Shown here: in pieces, positions 33,556 to 44,335 of the stretch
Numbering within the stretch: position 1 is the first letter of the stretch
Layout: each line of letters begins with the position of its first letter
DNA from: Bullera alba
Lineage: Eukaryota; Basidiomycota; Tremellomycetes; Tremellales; Bulleraceae
Assembly: GCA_001600095.1 (NCBI GenBank)
Contig: BCIX01000001.1
Location: forward strand, 4,365,198-4,429,197
Direction of reading: 5' to 3'
Length of the DNA: 64,000 bases
Position numbers and translations under genes: made by a program
Notes under the pieces: model-generated
Databases searched by the model: none
Told to the model about the DNA's origin: nothing
Seen by the model: the letters and a program-made list of their open reading frames with translations, nothing else

Positions 33556-36406
33556 ATGGACGACCTGCTCGACCTCAATTGGTCTGCGCCGTCAAACAGT
33601 GCTCAGGGCCAGACTGCCCAACCCTCAAAGGCCAACAACAACACCTCCTTCGACTTCTTGAGCAAGGCATCTGCGAGCAATGGAGCGAACTACTACTCGT
33701 CTGCTCCCAGCCCTCGGCCTTCTACGCCCTCGATGCCTTCTCTGCCGCCAAAGAGCTCGATACCGTCAGCAGTCCGTACCAATGGCTCCGGTGCACAGAC
33801 GCCATTATCACCCCCGAGCACCGCCGGCATGAACTCCTTGGACGCTTTCAGCTCATTACTGTCCCTCGACTCGTCATCCAGCACGTCTTCGAAGCAGACA
33901 ATGTCACTGGCAGAGAGGCAAGCTCAGATAGCGGAGGAAAAGAGGAAGAAGGCCGAGCATGAGAGACAGCAATTTGAAGCCCATGGTGCATTCTGGGACA
34001 ACCTTGGATCGTCATCATCATCCTCAAAGGCGACTCCGGTCATGAGCCCGGTGTTGCCTGTTGGGAACAAAGTAGAGGCACTATTGCAACCAACTATCTC
34101 TGCACCGACGTCAAGACCTGCATCTTCACTCGCCAAGCCAAGCCTGTTGCCATCCCCGGCGGCTCAGGCTACGGCCAAAATGCCTTCCAGCTCGAGTACC
34201 TGGGACGACGATGACGATTTCCTAGCTGGTCCATCGACTCAAAAGCGTCAAACGGCCACTTCATCAGCTACCAAGCCACCATCGGATCCGTTCGACTTTG
34301 ATGCGATGGACGCGTCGTTGAACAGCCTGGCCCCGACAAAAAGGAGTAATGGCTCTTCTGGGGTGAGAACCCCGGTGTCCAATTTCGACTTTGGTGACAA
34401 TGAAGATGATCTGCTGGGAGGGTTGGGTGGTCCCGCCAAGACCTCCGGCCAGAGAACAAAGGTGAGTATCGAATCTCGGTGTGTAGCTCTTGCTGAGGCG
34501 ATGCAGTCACCTCCACGGTCGCATACTTCCACGAACCGGAAAGCAAGGAGCTCTTCACCACCGCCACATATCATTGGGCAGATTGTGGAAATGGGTTTCA
34601 CTCCGGCGCAAGCGAGAGAAGCCTTGGCAAAGACGTCAAATGGACTGGATGTCCAAGCGGCAATGGAGGATCTGCTCGCCCAACAGGACAGTCGACTGCA
34701 AGACTCTGAAGATGAAGAAAGGGTCATGCGCGAGAGGATGCGAAGAGAGGAAGAGGAGGAAAAGGAGAGAAAGAGGAAACGTCGGATGGGGCCATCTCGG
34801 GATTCCGTCAGAGCTCGGACTCGGGATGAGATCAGCCAGGGAGCTGTCACCCCGGATTACGGTGAACAGGCGGATAAAATCCTCGCCCAAGCTTCGGAGA
34901 TTGGACAGTCGGTCCTGAGCAAGGCTTCCTCTTTCTGGGCAACAAGCAAAGAGCGCGCTCTGAAAGTCTACGAGGAGCAGAAACGGGCGGCGGAAGCAGC
35001 GCAAGGAAAGAGCAAGCCCGTCAGCGATGGTCGACCGAGGTGGATGGTGGAGCAGGAGCAAGCGGATGACGAGGCCTTCGCTCAGAACTCGAAGTCAGCT
35101 TCCAATGGCGGAGGTTTCAAGGACAGCGATGATGAGGATGGCCCAGTCCCAGCGCGAAGACCGCATGTCGAACCTGCGCCGAGGAGGAACGGCGGACCAT
35201 CAACCCGAGCGCCTGTCCGGAAAGACGACCTTCTGTTCGCAGATGATGCTCCATCGCCATCACGATCCACCGCACAACGCGCTCAACCTACGCGGCAAAC
35301 TCAGCCCCGCAGTCGACCCATCACACCCGCAGCACCTCTGCCGCAGCGCGCATTGGTGTCTACGTCTGCGACCGCGCTTCAAGCCGCCGCGGCTCACAAA
35401 GCCAAAGGTAACGATCATTTCAAGCTGGGTAGATTCTCTGAAGCCGAGCAGGCCTACACATCTGCCATTTCGGCTCTGCCCGAAGGCCACCTAACGCTGG
35501 TGATCCTGTACAACAATCGAGCGGCGACACGGCTGAAACTCGGTCAATCTGCCTCGGCTGCCGAAGACTGCACGAACGCAATCACCATTGTTGGACCCAC
35601 CTATCATCCCTCGAAAGAAGCGCCTCTACCCCCCGACGTTGCCGCAGAGGTCAAACTTGGTGATGCACTAGTCAAAGCCACTTCGAAACGTGCGCAGGCA
35701 TGGGAAATGGCGGAAAAGTGGAAGCAGGCGGTAGAGGATTGGGAGAGGGTCATGGCCTTTGACGTTGGTTTATTGGGTCAATCAGCCGCTTCGACCAGGA
35801 ATCTGGCAGCGGAAGGTGCCAGGAGATCTCGCAAGATGCTAGAAGGAGGGGACGGGCCCAAGCCATCGATCGCAACGCCGGCACAACGGCCACCTGCACC
35901 TATCGCTGCAAGGCCAGTCAAGCCGGTGGATGTGACGAAATCACTTGCCGTGTCGGAATTGCGAAAGGCGGCTTCGGCAGCGGAAGCAGAGGACACGCAG
36001 AGGATGGCCGCCAAAGACGGGGTTGATGCCAAAATTGTCGCTTGGAAAGCTGGCAATGAGACGAATATCCGTGTCCTCATGTCCACACTGCATAAAGTCC
36101 TGTGGGAGGAGGCTGTAGCCGGAGGACTCAAAGTCGGTCTTCACGAGCTAGTCACACCGAAACAGGTGAAGATCAAGTATATGAAGGTCGTGGCCAGACT
36201 CCATCCCGACAAGGTGAGCTTCCTCGTACGTGTACCTCAAAGCTGGCTAATCGAATCCCAGTTGGACGTCTCGAAGACGACTGTCGAGCAGAGAATGCTG
36301 GCGAATGGCGTTTTCAGCGTACTCAACGAGGCGTGAGTATCCTCCAAATTATAGTACGGTGACTCGCTGACCTCGTACCAGATGGACCGCTTTCAATCAA
36401 ACGTAA
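33556..36406 (+). CDS. SWA2: Auxilin-like clathrin uncoating cochaperone (Swa2 type)
   Basis: J-protein that recruits Hsp70 to strip clathrin from vesicles. Exons 33556-34461, 34507-36213, 36262-36332 and 36382-36406 give 902 residues. Order: disordered N-terminus with DLLDLNW and WDDDDDFLAG/DFGDNEDDLLGG acidic boxes that may bind clathrin; a UBA domain (IIGQIVEMGFTPAQAREALA); a coiled basic stretch; TPR repeats (AHKAKGNDHFKLGRFSEAEQAY, LYNNRAATRLKLGQSASAAE); and a C-terminal J domain with HPDK intact (MKVVARLHPDK, then GVFSVLNEAWTAFNQT). This UBA-TPR-J layout is that of yeast Swa2. Introns 1 (45 nt) and 2 (48 nt) keep the frame open if retained. Start: the first ATG in frame; no earlier ATG exists in the same frame. 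Confidence 0.93.
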
Positions 36407-36583
36407 AACATCGTCTTCGGCCCAAGCATGCATGTCCGCTCCATCGCACACAGTCCAGACCGTCCTTTGTGACTCTATCCTTTCTACTGACCGACTGCAG
36501 TCTCCTTGCGTTGGGCCGCTCTTGAACGTTGATCAAAATATACTCTTGCAGTAAGTGATAGACCACTGACGTTCACGACCAGC

Positions 36584-38056
36584 ATGCCTATACAAGCTGT
36601 ACCGGCCCTGGTGGGGGCTGCACCGGTCGCCTCGACCTCATCATACCCATCGATCCTCCCGGGACCGTTCATCCTCCTCCTCGCTCTACCGGCTATACCA
36701 CTCCTCCTCTCCTCTGTAGGAGCTCGACCGCCAGACTCGTCCGCCCTGCCATTCTCCACCGATGACGTATGGCAGACTACGGCGTTTGTCACTGTTGCAG
36801 GAGCGGTGGTGCTCTGTATTGGGATTTACCCCGAGGCTTTCACCGACGTCGGCAACTGGATCGCTGATGGCGCTTCGGGGGATACTTGGAGGAATAGATG
36901 GTCTAGCTTGACGTCCAACGGTCCGTCATGGACGCACAAGGAAGTAATTCAGACCTCCAATGGTCAGATTCAAAGTCAGGTCGGAGGTATGAGGATGCCC
37001 ATGGGCGTAGCCGAACGACAACCCCCTTCGATAAAAATAATCCCACCGCCGCGAGCGCCGCCTCTGATCAGAAAGTCGGTGGTGAAAGTAAGACCCCCTC
37101 AGATGGTTCAGGATAAGCACGGGAATAAGTGGATGAAACCAGGTGCAAAAAGGCGGGTCTCCCAGTTGATACCTAACCCCGCGGCCGTACTGCAGAACGA
37201 AGCCGCTGCGGCGTCTGCAAACGATCTAAGTGGGTGAAGACTTGATTCGTCATCGTATCCCTGCACGCTGACGTTTGACCTTCCACTTGCAGGCAATCGA
37301 TACTTCCCGTCGATCGCAGCCAAGCGCCTAGCATACATGCGCGAAGGGGTACTAGCACCCTGGTACTCTCCCGATAGAGCTAGTCTTTTCGGAGCAGCCA
37401 TCGCTTGTATCCTAGTGATTGGCTTCTTCATCGTCGTCACGGGGAAAGTCCTTGGGGACGCTTATGACGCCGACAAGAAGAACAAGTCTAGCAGTGGGTC
37501 TAGTAGAGGGTCCGGCGGCGGGAAAGAGGAAGCCTGGTACCTTCGCGAATTGAGGAAACGAAAGGGTGAAAAGGAGTCGGAAACGATTACTCGAGTGGAT
37601 AAGGACAACAAGGAGTGGCAAGCGAAATTGGAGAAGATGAAGGATGAGGACAAGAAGAAGACAGTGGAGAGGCGGAAGAAGGAAATAGAGGTGCTGAAGA
37701 AAGAGCTGGAGAAGAGGGAGATGCCGCTCGTAGCTCTCGAGATAGGAGGGGCTAGTGGGTCTGGCAAAAGTAAGAAGATCAAGGGCGACAGTAAGCCCTC
37801 GGGCAACGTCGTGAAAGCGGATACCGGGGGGAAGGTCAAGACTAGCTCGAAGCTGAAGAGATTCTTCCTGGGCCCTCTAGCGGATGGTCCACCGAAAGAC
37901 AAGAGCCTCACTCATCCAGCGACAATGACCCTACCGGCGGAAGGAGGTCCAGGATGGAAGCCAGCAGACGATGCGATCGCTCACGCGGCCATACGAGGCG
38001 GAGCTTCGCGGGCGGAGAACATGGCAAACGATCTGGTGAAGCAGAAGAATGCATAG
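36584..38056 (+). CDS. Unrecognised three-pass membrane protein
   Basis: I do not recognise it. Exons 36584-37229 and 37293-38056 (GTGGGT donor at 37230) give 469 residues. Three hydrophobic segments are visible: FILLLALPAIPLLLSSVGA near residue 28, TTAFVTVAGAVVLCIGIYP near 66, and SLFGAAIACILVIGFFIVV after intron 1. Between segments 2 and 3 is a polar, Pro-rich region with basic patches. After segment 3 comes a highly charged Lys/Glu coiled stretch (KDEDKKKTVERRKKEIEVLK) and a Gly/Lys-rich tail. This pattern suggests an integral membrane protein with a long soluble coiled tail. A GTAAGT...CCAG pair just upstream (36551-36582) may be a leader splice or chance. Confidence 0.75.
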
Positions 38057-38149
38057 TGGAGTACAGTCAAGCTGAACTAGGAAGAACCCAACGAGTGATC
38101 TTGCAGGTGGTAACAATGCTGGTAGTGGGTACAATATACAGGAAGCGAA

Positions 38150-40090
38150 CTACGCTGTGACCGTGTCGGTGTTCTCGGCCTGCTCTGCCTGTTCGCCTTC
38201 TCTCGCCGCGCGCAAGGTCTGCTTCGCTTCCGACTTTCGAATCTTGTGCAGTTGTCTCGCCTCGTTCCTGTACTTTCTCTTCTGGTTCGCAGCCTCCTTC
38301 TTAGCAATAAACTTCGCTTCATGCGACTCGCAGCCCATCCCGTTCAGCTCGCCGGTCTTGACTTTGTGAGCGGCCTCTTGAGGATCCATACCGTTGGCGA
38401 CGGCCCGTATCTGACGACAATGGACGAGACATGCGCGTGTGGGACATCGAAGGGCTGCACTGGCACTGCAGGGTGAGGGGTCGACGCTGACACAATTGCT
38501 GACAACGTTGCTGTGCATCGATGTTGGCGAGCCAGGTCGCGCTATCGAGGCTGTAAAGGATCAGCGGGTGCCGCGATGTGATAAAGGGAGGAGAGCAGAC
38601 TCACGAGTCTCGCCGACTTCCTCCGTCAGGTTGACAGCTGACGTGATCTCATCACCGGTGATGACTGTGGTAGGACGGATATAGGGCTGCACGACAAAGT
38701 TCGGTAATGATCTATAACCAGTGATGGGGTCAATGGGAGGGACTGTCCATCCAGGTCCAGCCTCGTCTACTTTCGTCTGAAAGAGGGTCAGTCTGAACGG
38801 AACCTCGAAGAGACTGTCGTGACTCACCTGAACCAGCTCCCGTACGGCCTGGACAACTTCCCTGAAGCCTCCAGTGATACTGCCGTCGACTGTCCTAGCA
38901 TTGGCGATCATCTGCCTGATGTGCTCGTGCTCGTCGAGAACGGGTTTGAGCATTCTGAAAAAGTGGGCCCTAACAGCTGACATGGCCGTGGGTGTTTTCA
39001 ACCCGTCCACCATGTCGAGGTATCGGTCTGCCAGTGTGGCTATATGAGGGTGGAAGTGGGGATGATCGGGAGGCAGGAAGAGAGCGGGATTCGACAGATT
39101 GCCTTCTGCCGACATGACACCGTCGCAGCCTGTCAACTCGAGGCATCTGTCCACGTCTTCGCGGTATAGAATGTTTCCATTGGCGAACACTGGAATCGAG
39201 ACGGCTTCCTTGACGGCTTTGATTAGTTCCCAATCGGCCAATCCGGTGAATTGACCTTTCATCTCCCTCGTCCTTCCATGGCAGGTGATGATCTGTGCGC
39301 CAGCTGCCTCCATCATCTTAGCATAGGCTACGGTCCTCGCTTTGTCGGGAAACACCCGGAATTTTGCTGTGACCGGTACCGATAGATTCTCATGCAGTGT
39401 GCCAACTGGAAAAGAACATCAGGAATTAATCCTGTGCAGCTACAACGATCACTTACTCAGAGATTTGATCAGTTCCCAATCATCTTGAAGGAAAGAGCCG
39501 TAATTGCCTCGCTTTGCAATACCCTGGGGACAACCACTAAGAGCTTGATTAGCTGCTTGCAATGGTACTTTGCCGTCACACCTACAAGTTGATGTCCACG
39601 GCATCGCAGCGATGCTCCAGCTTCTTCGCAGCCGAAAGGAGAATCTGGGGGTCATTCGCGCAGAATTGGACGAACAAGGGTCTATCTCCACCTTCAATGC
39701 CTGCCACTGGCTCGCTCGAACCCTCCTCGCTTTGGGTCAAGTTGAATTGCCCATCACCGCCTTTACTGATTTGCTTGCTATCCGAGAAGACCTTTGCGTG
39801 GATCATCGGAGTGTAGCATAGCGTAGCGCCGCCCGGGTGACGTGGGTATGGGACTTCAGTCGTAGGCGCCGTTGATGGTCCGGCCATTGAGGTTGGTAGA
39901 GGGCTACGCGAAAGCATACGCCACGCCTTTCACTCGGTCAACGGTGTGTTCGGGTCGATCAAAGTTCACTTACCAGCTCACTCTGGTCGACCATGGGCGC
40001 AACGACCCATTTGGGGCTGCCGATGCTGCGGTAAAAGTCGTAGCCACCGAGCTTTGGCTTTTTGGAAGGACCGGCAACGGAATTCGTCAT
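38150..40090 (-). CDS. DUS1: tRNA-dihydrouridine synthase 1
   Basis: FMN enzyme that reduces U16/U17 in tRNA D-loops. Exons 40090-39974, 39926-39586, 39536-39457, 39405-38828, 38776-38605 and 38550-38150 give 562 residues. Motifs: WVVAPMVDQSELAWRMLSR, LCYTPMIHAKVF, RPLFVQFCANDP, the catalytic-Cys loop GCPQGIAKRGNYGSFL, ITCHGRTREMKGQFTG, and PVFANGNILYREDV. The C-terminal 130 residues carry a Cys/His cluster (RCPTRACLVHCRQ) and a long basic helix (KKEAANQKRKYRNEARQLHK), probably for RNA binding. The N-terminal domain holds an insertion of about 40 residues after WRMLSR relative to bacterial Dus. Confidence 0.95.
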
Positions 40091-40466
40091 GGTGGTGTAG
40101 CTCCTCAGACCGGCCGCCAGACGACTTGTCGGGATGGCTCGTATGGTGGACACTTTGAGTGTGATTTTGCGCCTCCTGTTGTAGCTAGATTCTGTCCGTG
40201 TGTCAGTCTACTTGGAGAGAGGATAGAGAGGACGCTCCTGCTCGACACCAGCGGTCACAACAAATCTCGGTCGGGCGATCGACTTTTACTTGAAACACGG
40301 AGATTTCCATAATCTCCGCCGCCCAGCCAGGCTGAAACCCTCCGCCGTCATGGCCCATTGTATCACACCTTGAACCTCATCTGCTCACTAAGCCTGTCCG
40401 ACTACTATACGTGTGTCCTGTAGACTCGATGTCGAGAGCGGAAAGCGATCAGAGTAAGAGCCTGTG
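40091..40466. promoter_or_regulatory. Divergent promoter, DUS1 / cyclin C
   Basis: 376 nt between divergent ATGs. No TATA box is evident. Confidence 0.4.
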
Positions 40467-41861
40467 ATGTCTTCCAACTTTTGGGCATCCTCGCACTGTC
40501 GATATTGGCTCGTCAATCGCTCTCACCTCCAATCAGCCCGGTCTCTCGACTTGCAGTATGCCACCCCAAGACAGCTGTACTGCCTGGGCATATGGTTTAC
40601 AAACCTCATCCAGAAACTAGGAAAGAGATTGCTCCTTCGTCAAGTGCCCATTGCAACTGCGACGATCTTCTTCAAACGGTTCTACCTCAAGAACAGCTAT
40701 TGCGAGACAAACCCGTATCTCGTTCTTGCGGCATGCTGCTTTGTAGCGGCAAAGGTCGAGGAGACCCCGGTGCACATCAAGAGTGTTGTCCAAGAGGCCA
40801 AAGTGGTCTTCGGAGGTATGTGAGACTTGCTTGTGTCGGAGACAGAAGAGCTGACTGCTTGACAGAATTCAATAATAAGATGTTTCCTGCCGAGACGAAC
40901 AAGGTCGGCGAGATGGAATTCTACCTAATGGAGGATCTCGACTTTCACCTTGTTGTCTTTCACCCATATCGATCATTGCTGCATATGCTTGGAAGGGAGC
41001 CCGCGGATTCTGGCAAGTTCCCCAAGAGCAGGGTGGACGAGGACGCAGAGGTCAGGAAGAAAGAGACGGATGCGAGGAAGAAAAGAGATGATGAGGCACG
41101 TAAAGCCGGACCCGGCAGAATCGTCATAGACGAGTTCACCGGTGGAGATTGGGAAGAAAGTGAGGAGAAGAGGATAAGGCGGCTGATGGGCAGAGGTACC
41201 ACCGAGGGTCTGATGGAGGTGGATGAAGGGGTACTCCAGATATGCCTGTAAGTCGTGACGATGTGACGTTGTCGAGAGACTTGCTGAGACCTACTTGTGA
41301 AGATTCCTGATCAACGACACATATCGGACCGACGTACACCTACTCTACCCGCCTTATGTGGTCTCGCTGGCGGTGCTGTACATCGGCTTCTGCCTCACCG
41401 CAATGAACAATCCAACCGGTACTCGGACCAGGTCTTCTTCCAGCCAAGTCAACAACCTTGCCTCGTCTATCGAAACCAATACCGCTTTAGGGCTGGGTAA
41501 TCCGCCCGTCGGTGCTGCCGAATTCATCGCATCTTTCGAGGTCTCGCTTCCTATTCTACTCGCTTGTGTGCAGGACATCATCGTTCTGTATCCCATTTGG
41601 GAGGCCTTCGAGCCGTCCTCGAGTCGAAACCAGTCACAGGGTGCGCCAGCGACTCTGGCGGCAGCGGCATCTGGCATGCGGATTGGGGTAGCGGAGAAGA
41701 AGGAGGAGAACAAGGACAGGTTCGGGCCGGAAGACGCAGAGGCTTTGGTCAGAAAGATGATACAGGAACGCGCTGTGGATCTCAGTCATCCAGATACGGC
41801 GAGTCAAGAGAGCAAACGATCAATCGCAAGTAGCGTAGGCAAGAAGAGAGCGAGAGCGTGA
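40467..41861 (+). CDS. SSN8: Cyclin C, Mediator kinase-module subunit
   Basis: Partner of Cdk8/Ssn3 in the Mediator kinase module (yeast Ssn8/Srb11). Exons 40467-40815, 40866-41247 and 41303-41861 give 429 residues, well above yeast (323) and human (283). The N-terminus MSSNFWASSHCRYWL is the cyclin C signature. Cyclin box 1 follows (VPIATATIFFKRFYLKNSY, VLAACCFVAAKVEETP). A charged insert of about 70 residues (about 180-255) separates it from box 2 (FLINDTYRTDVHLLYPPYVV). The C-terminal 110 residues are extra and basic at the end. Start: MSS at 40467, directly matching the family N-terminus. Confidence 0.95.
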
Positions 41862-42005
41862 TGGCGTCTTGCGCAGATCACCAGACATCAAGCATTTGTT
41901 GTAACGATTATACCATATGCACAATGACATCAACAAGATACATCCCAAAGTGACATGAGCGCATGTATATCAAGATCAAGAGATAAGCTGCACCAATTGC
42001 CGCGT

Positions 42006-43854
42006 TTATGCGAACAGTCGCTTGGTGTAGCTGTTGAGGCCGTGAACACCACCCTCAAGCTGGGCGGAGGCAGTTCTTAGCTCGAATCGGACAGTACCAG
42101 CCCTAGACTCTCGCTGCAAGTCGAACACGCTAAGTAGAGGTCAGTGGACTGGTCTAATGCAGCAAGATGCTTTACTCACCTCTGCACACCAGCATCCTGA
42201 AGAGAGTGCTGGAGACCAGTGTAGAGGTATGGGACGAACTTGGTGATGCTGCCCTTGTCGGCAACATCTCCGGAGACACCCTGAGCGACCTTGACCGAAT
42301 CAGTCTCGGAGAAGTATCGAGCGGTGGCAGCGTTGTCGATGCCGGCGGAGGAGGGACCACCCTTGGCGGTGTGCTCCATGGCCTCGATGGATCCCATGCC
42401 TCGGTAGATCTTGACACGTTTGCCCTCGTGGTAGAAGTACTCTCCGGGGGACTCGGTCGTACCGGCCAAAAGACCGCCCATCATGACTGCGCTAGCACCG
42501 AGGGCGAGGGCTTTGGCAATGTGGCCAATGTTTCCAATACCACCATCAGCGATAGTGGGCACACCGAATCGAGAGGCGAACTCCGAAACAGCGTAGACGG
42601 CGGTTCCCTGAGGTCGACCGACGGCCATGACCTCTTGCGTGATGCAGATGGATCCCGAACCCATACCGATTCTCAGAGCGTCAGCACCGGCAGCGATCAG
42701 CTGAGCGGCCTGCTCCCTGGTGACAACGTTTCCGGCAATGACGTCGAGATTGGGGAAAGACTCTTTGATCCACTTGATGAACTCGATCTGGAACACCGAG
42801 TTTCCCTGACTAGAGTCGAGCACGACGACGTCGAGACCAGCTTCGACGAGCAGCTTCAGCCTGTCCTTGTCTCCGGGTCGAGTGCCGATAGCGGCTCCAC
42901 AGTAGAGCTGCTTGCTCGATGGGACTTTGGAAGCGAGAGGGTAGTTCTGGTTCTTGAGCAAGTCGGATCGTGCCACCAGCGAGACGAGGTTTCCAGAGTT
43001 GTCGACAATCGGCAGCTTTCCTTTCTTCGAGTCTCGGAGGATCTCGTTGGCCTGCTCGAGGGTGATACCGGCCTGGGCGGTGACGAGGTCGGTGGTCATC
43101 ACGCTTCGCACAGGGGCGGAAGCATCTCGGAACTGAACGTCTCGGCCGGTCACGATACCGAGGAGTTTGCCGCCGATTTTGCCGGTTTCTGATGTACTGT
43201 TGGCGAGGGTTCGCATGAACAGATCCTATCTGACTCACCAGTGATGGGAACACCGCAGAAACCGAATTTGCTCTTGATGTCAAGAACACTGCATCGCAGT
43301 CAGACAAGAATCTGGATCTTAACAGTCCGCCTACTCACTCTCCGACTGATCCATCAGGGCCGAGACACAGTGGGTCGGTGATGAAACCGTTTTCGTACTT
43401 CTTGACACGTCTGACCATGGCCGCCTGAGCCTCGGGTGTGCAGTTGTGGTGAATGATGCCCAGACCACCGTGCAGCGCGAGAGAGATGGCCATGCGGTCT
43501 TCGGTGACCGTGTCCATGGGGGACGAGAGGAAAGGGGTGTTGAGGGTGATGTTTCGCGTGACCCTACACGTATCAGTCAGCAACCAGATTGGCTCTGCTG
43601 CGTCCTGCTCACTTGGTCTGGAGAGACACGATAGAAGCGGGGAAGCAGATGTGGCCGGGAAGCATGAGGAAGTCGTTGTAGGTGAGACCACCGTTCCGCT
43701 GCGAGTCCATCAACTCGCTCAGTCCGAGACCATCTCCTCGGGTGTACTCCTTGAGCAGGGACAGAGCGTCGGCGGGGCTCATGGCGGATTCCTGACGAGC
43801 GGGAGAAGTAGACGAGCTAGCGTGGGAGTTTCCGTTGACGATGGGACCTGGCAT
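42006..43854 (-). CDS. IMD1: Inosine-5'-monophosphate dehydrogenase
   Basis: Rate-limiting step of GTP synthesis: IMP + NAD to XMP; target of mycophenolate. Exons 43854-43613, 43563-43339, 43288-43239, 43188-42180 and 42129-42006 give 549 residues. Motifs: [33 protein letters not shown], two CBS domains starting in exon 3 and ending near [25 protein letters not shown], the catalytic loop [17 protein letters not shown] with the nucleophilic Cys, and [11 protein letters not shown] in the flap region. Length and order are normal. The leader holds a 43950-43965 A-rich tract. Confidence 0.97.
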
Positions 43855-44335
43855 GGTGGGAGATTGATCGAGGAAGATACAGATGACAAGCTACAGATGG
43901 ATGGAAGGCTGAAGATGGTGGGTGGTGAACCAGATAGATGGATAAGCAGCACGTAAAAAAAGTTTATCTACGATCTCTCACGCGACTCGAGCTGAGAGCT
44001 CATGGTATGGTTGATAGCGGATAGCGGCAAACAGGACGGACGCGGATACATCTGATTCCGGTTCAGACCTTGTAAGCGCTCGCCTCAACCTTCCTGACGT
44101 GTTTGGGTCCCCGCACTTGCATTGTCGTCATGGCCTGATCTAATGTCATCGGTGACTGACTTTACTGCTCTGTTCGCGTTGGTGGGCCTCGAGTACTATA
44201 TATAGAGGGCTATAGATACATGTCATGCACAGCACGAAGCGTAGGTTGACACGCACTCGTTGACCACAACTGGAATACTCAATCACCCTTCAAGTTAACG
44301 ATAATCTCACGGACAGTCGACAAACATAGTGAGCA
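43855..44335. promoter_or_regulatory. Divergent promoter, IMPDH / PSD-like decarboxylase
   Basis: 481 nt between divergent ATGs. A TATA-like TATATATAG at 44197-44205 lies about 130 nt upstream of the decarboxylase ATG and is the clearest TATA element in the window, which suggests regulated expression of that gene. Confidence 0.45.

Noticed and set aside
42167..43192. 341-codon open frame antisense to IMPDH
   Set aside because: An exact antisense shadow of exon 4, open because of the C-ending codon bias of a highly expressed gene.
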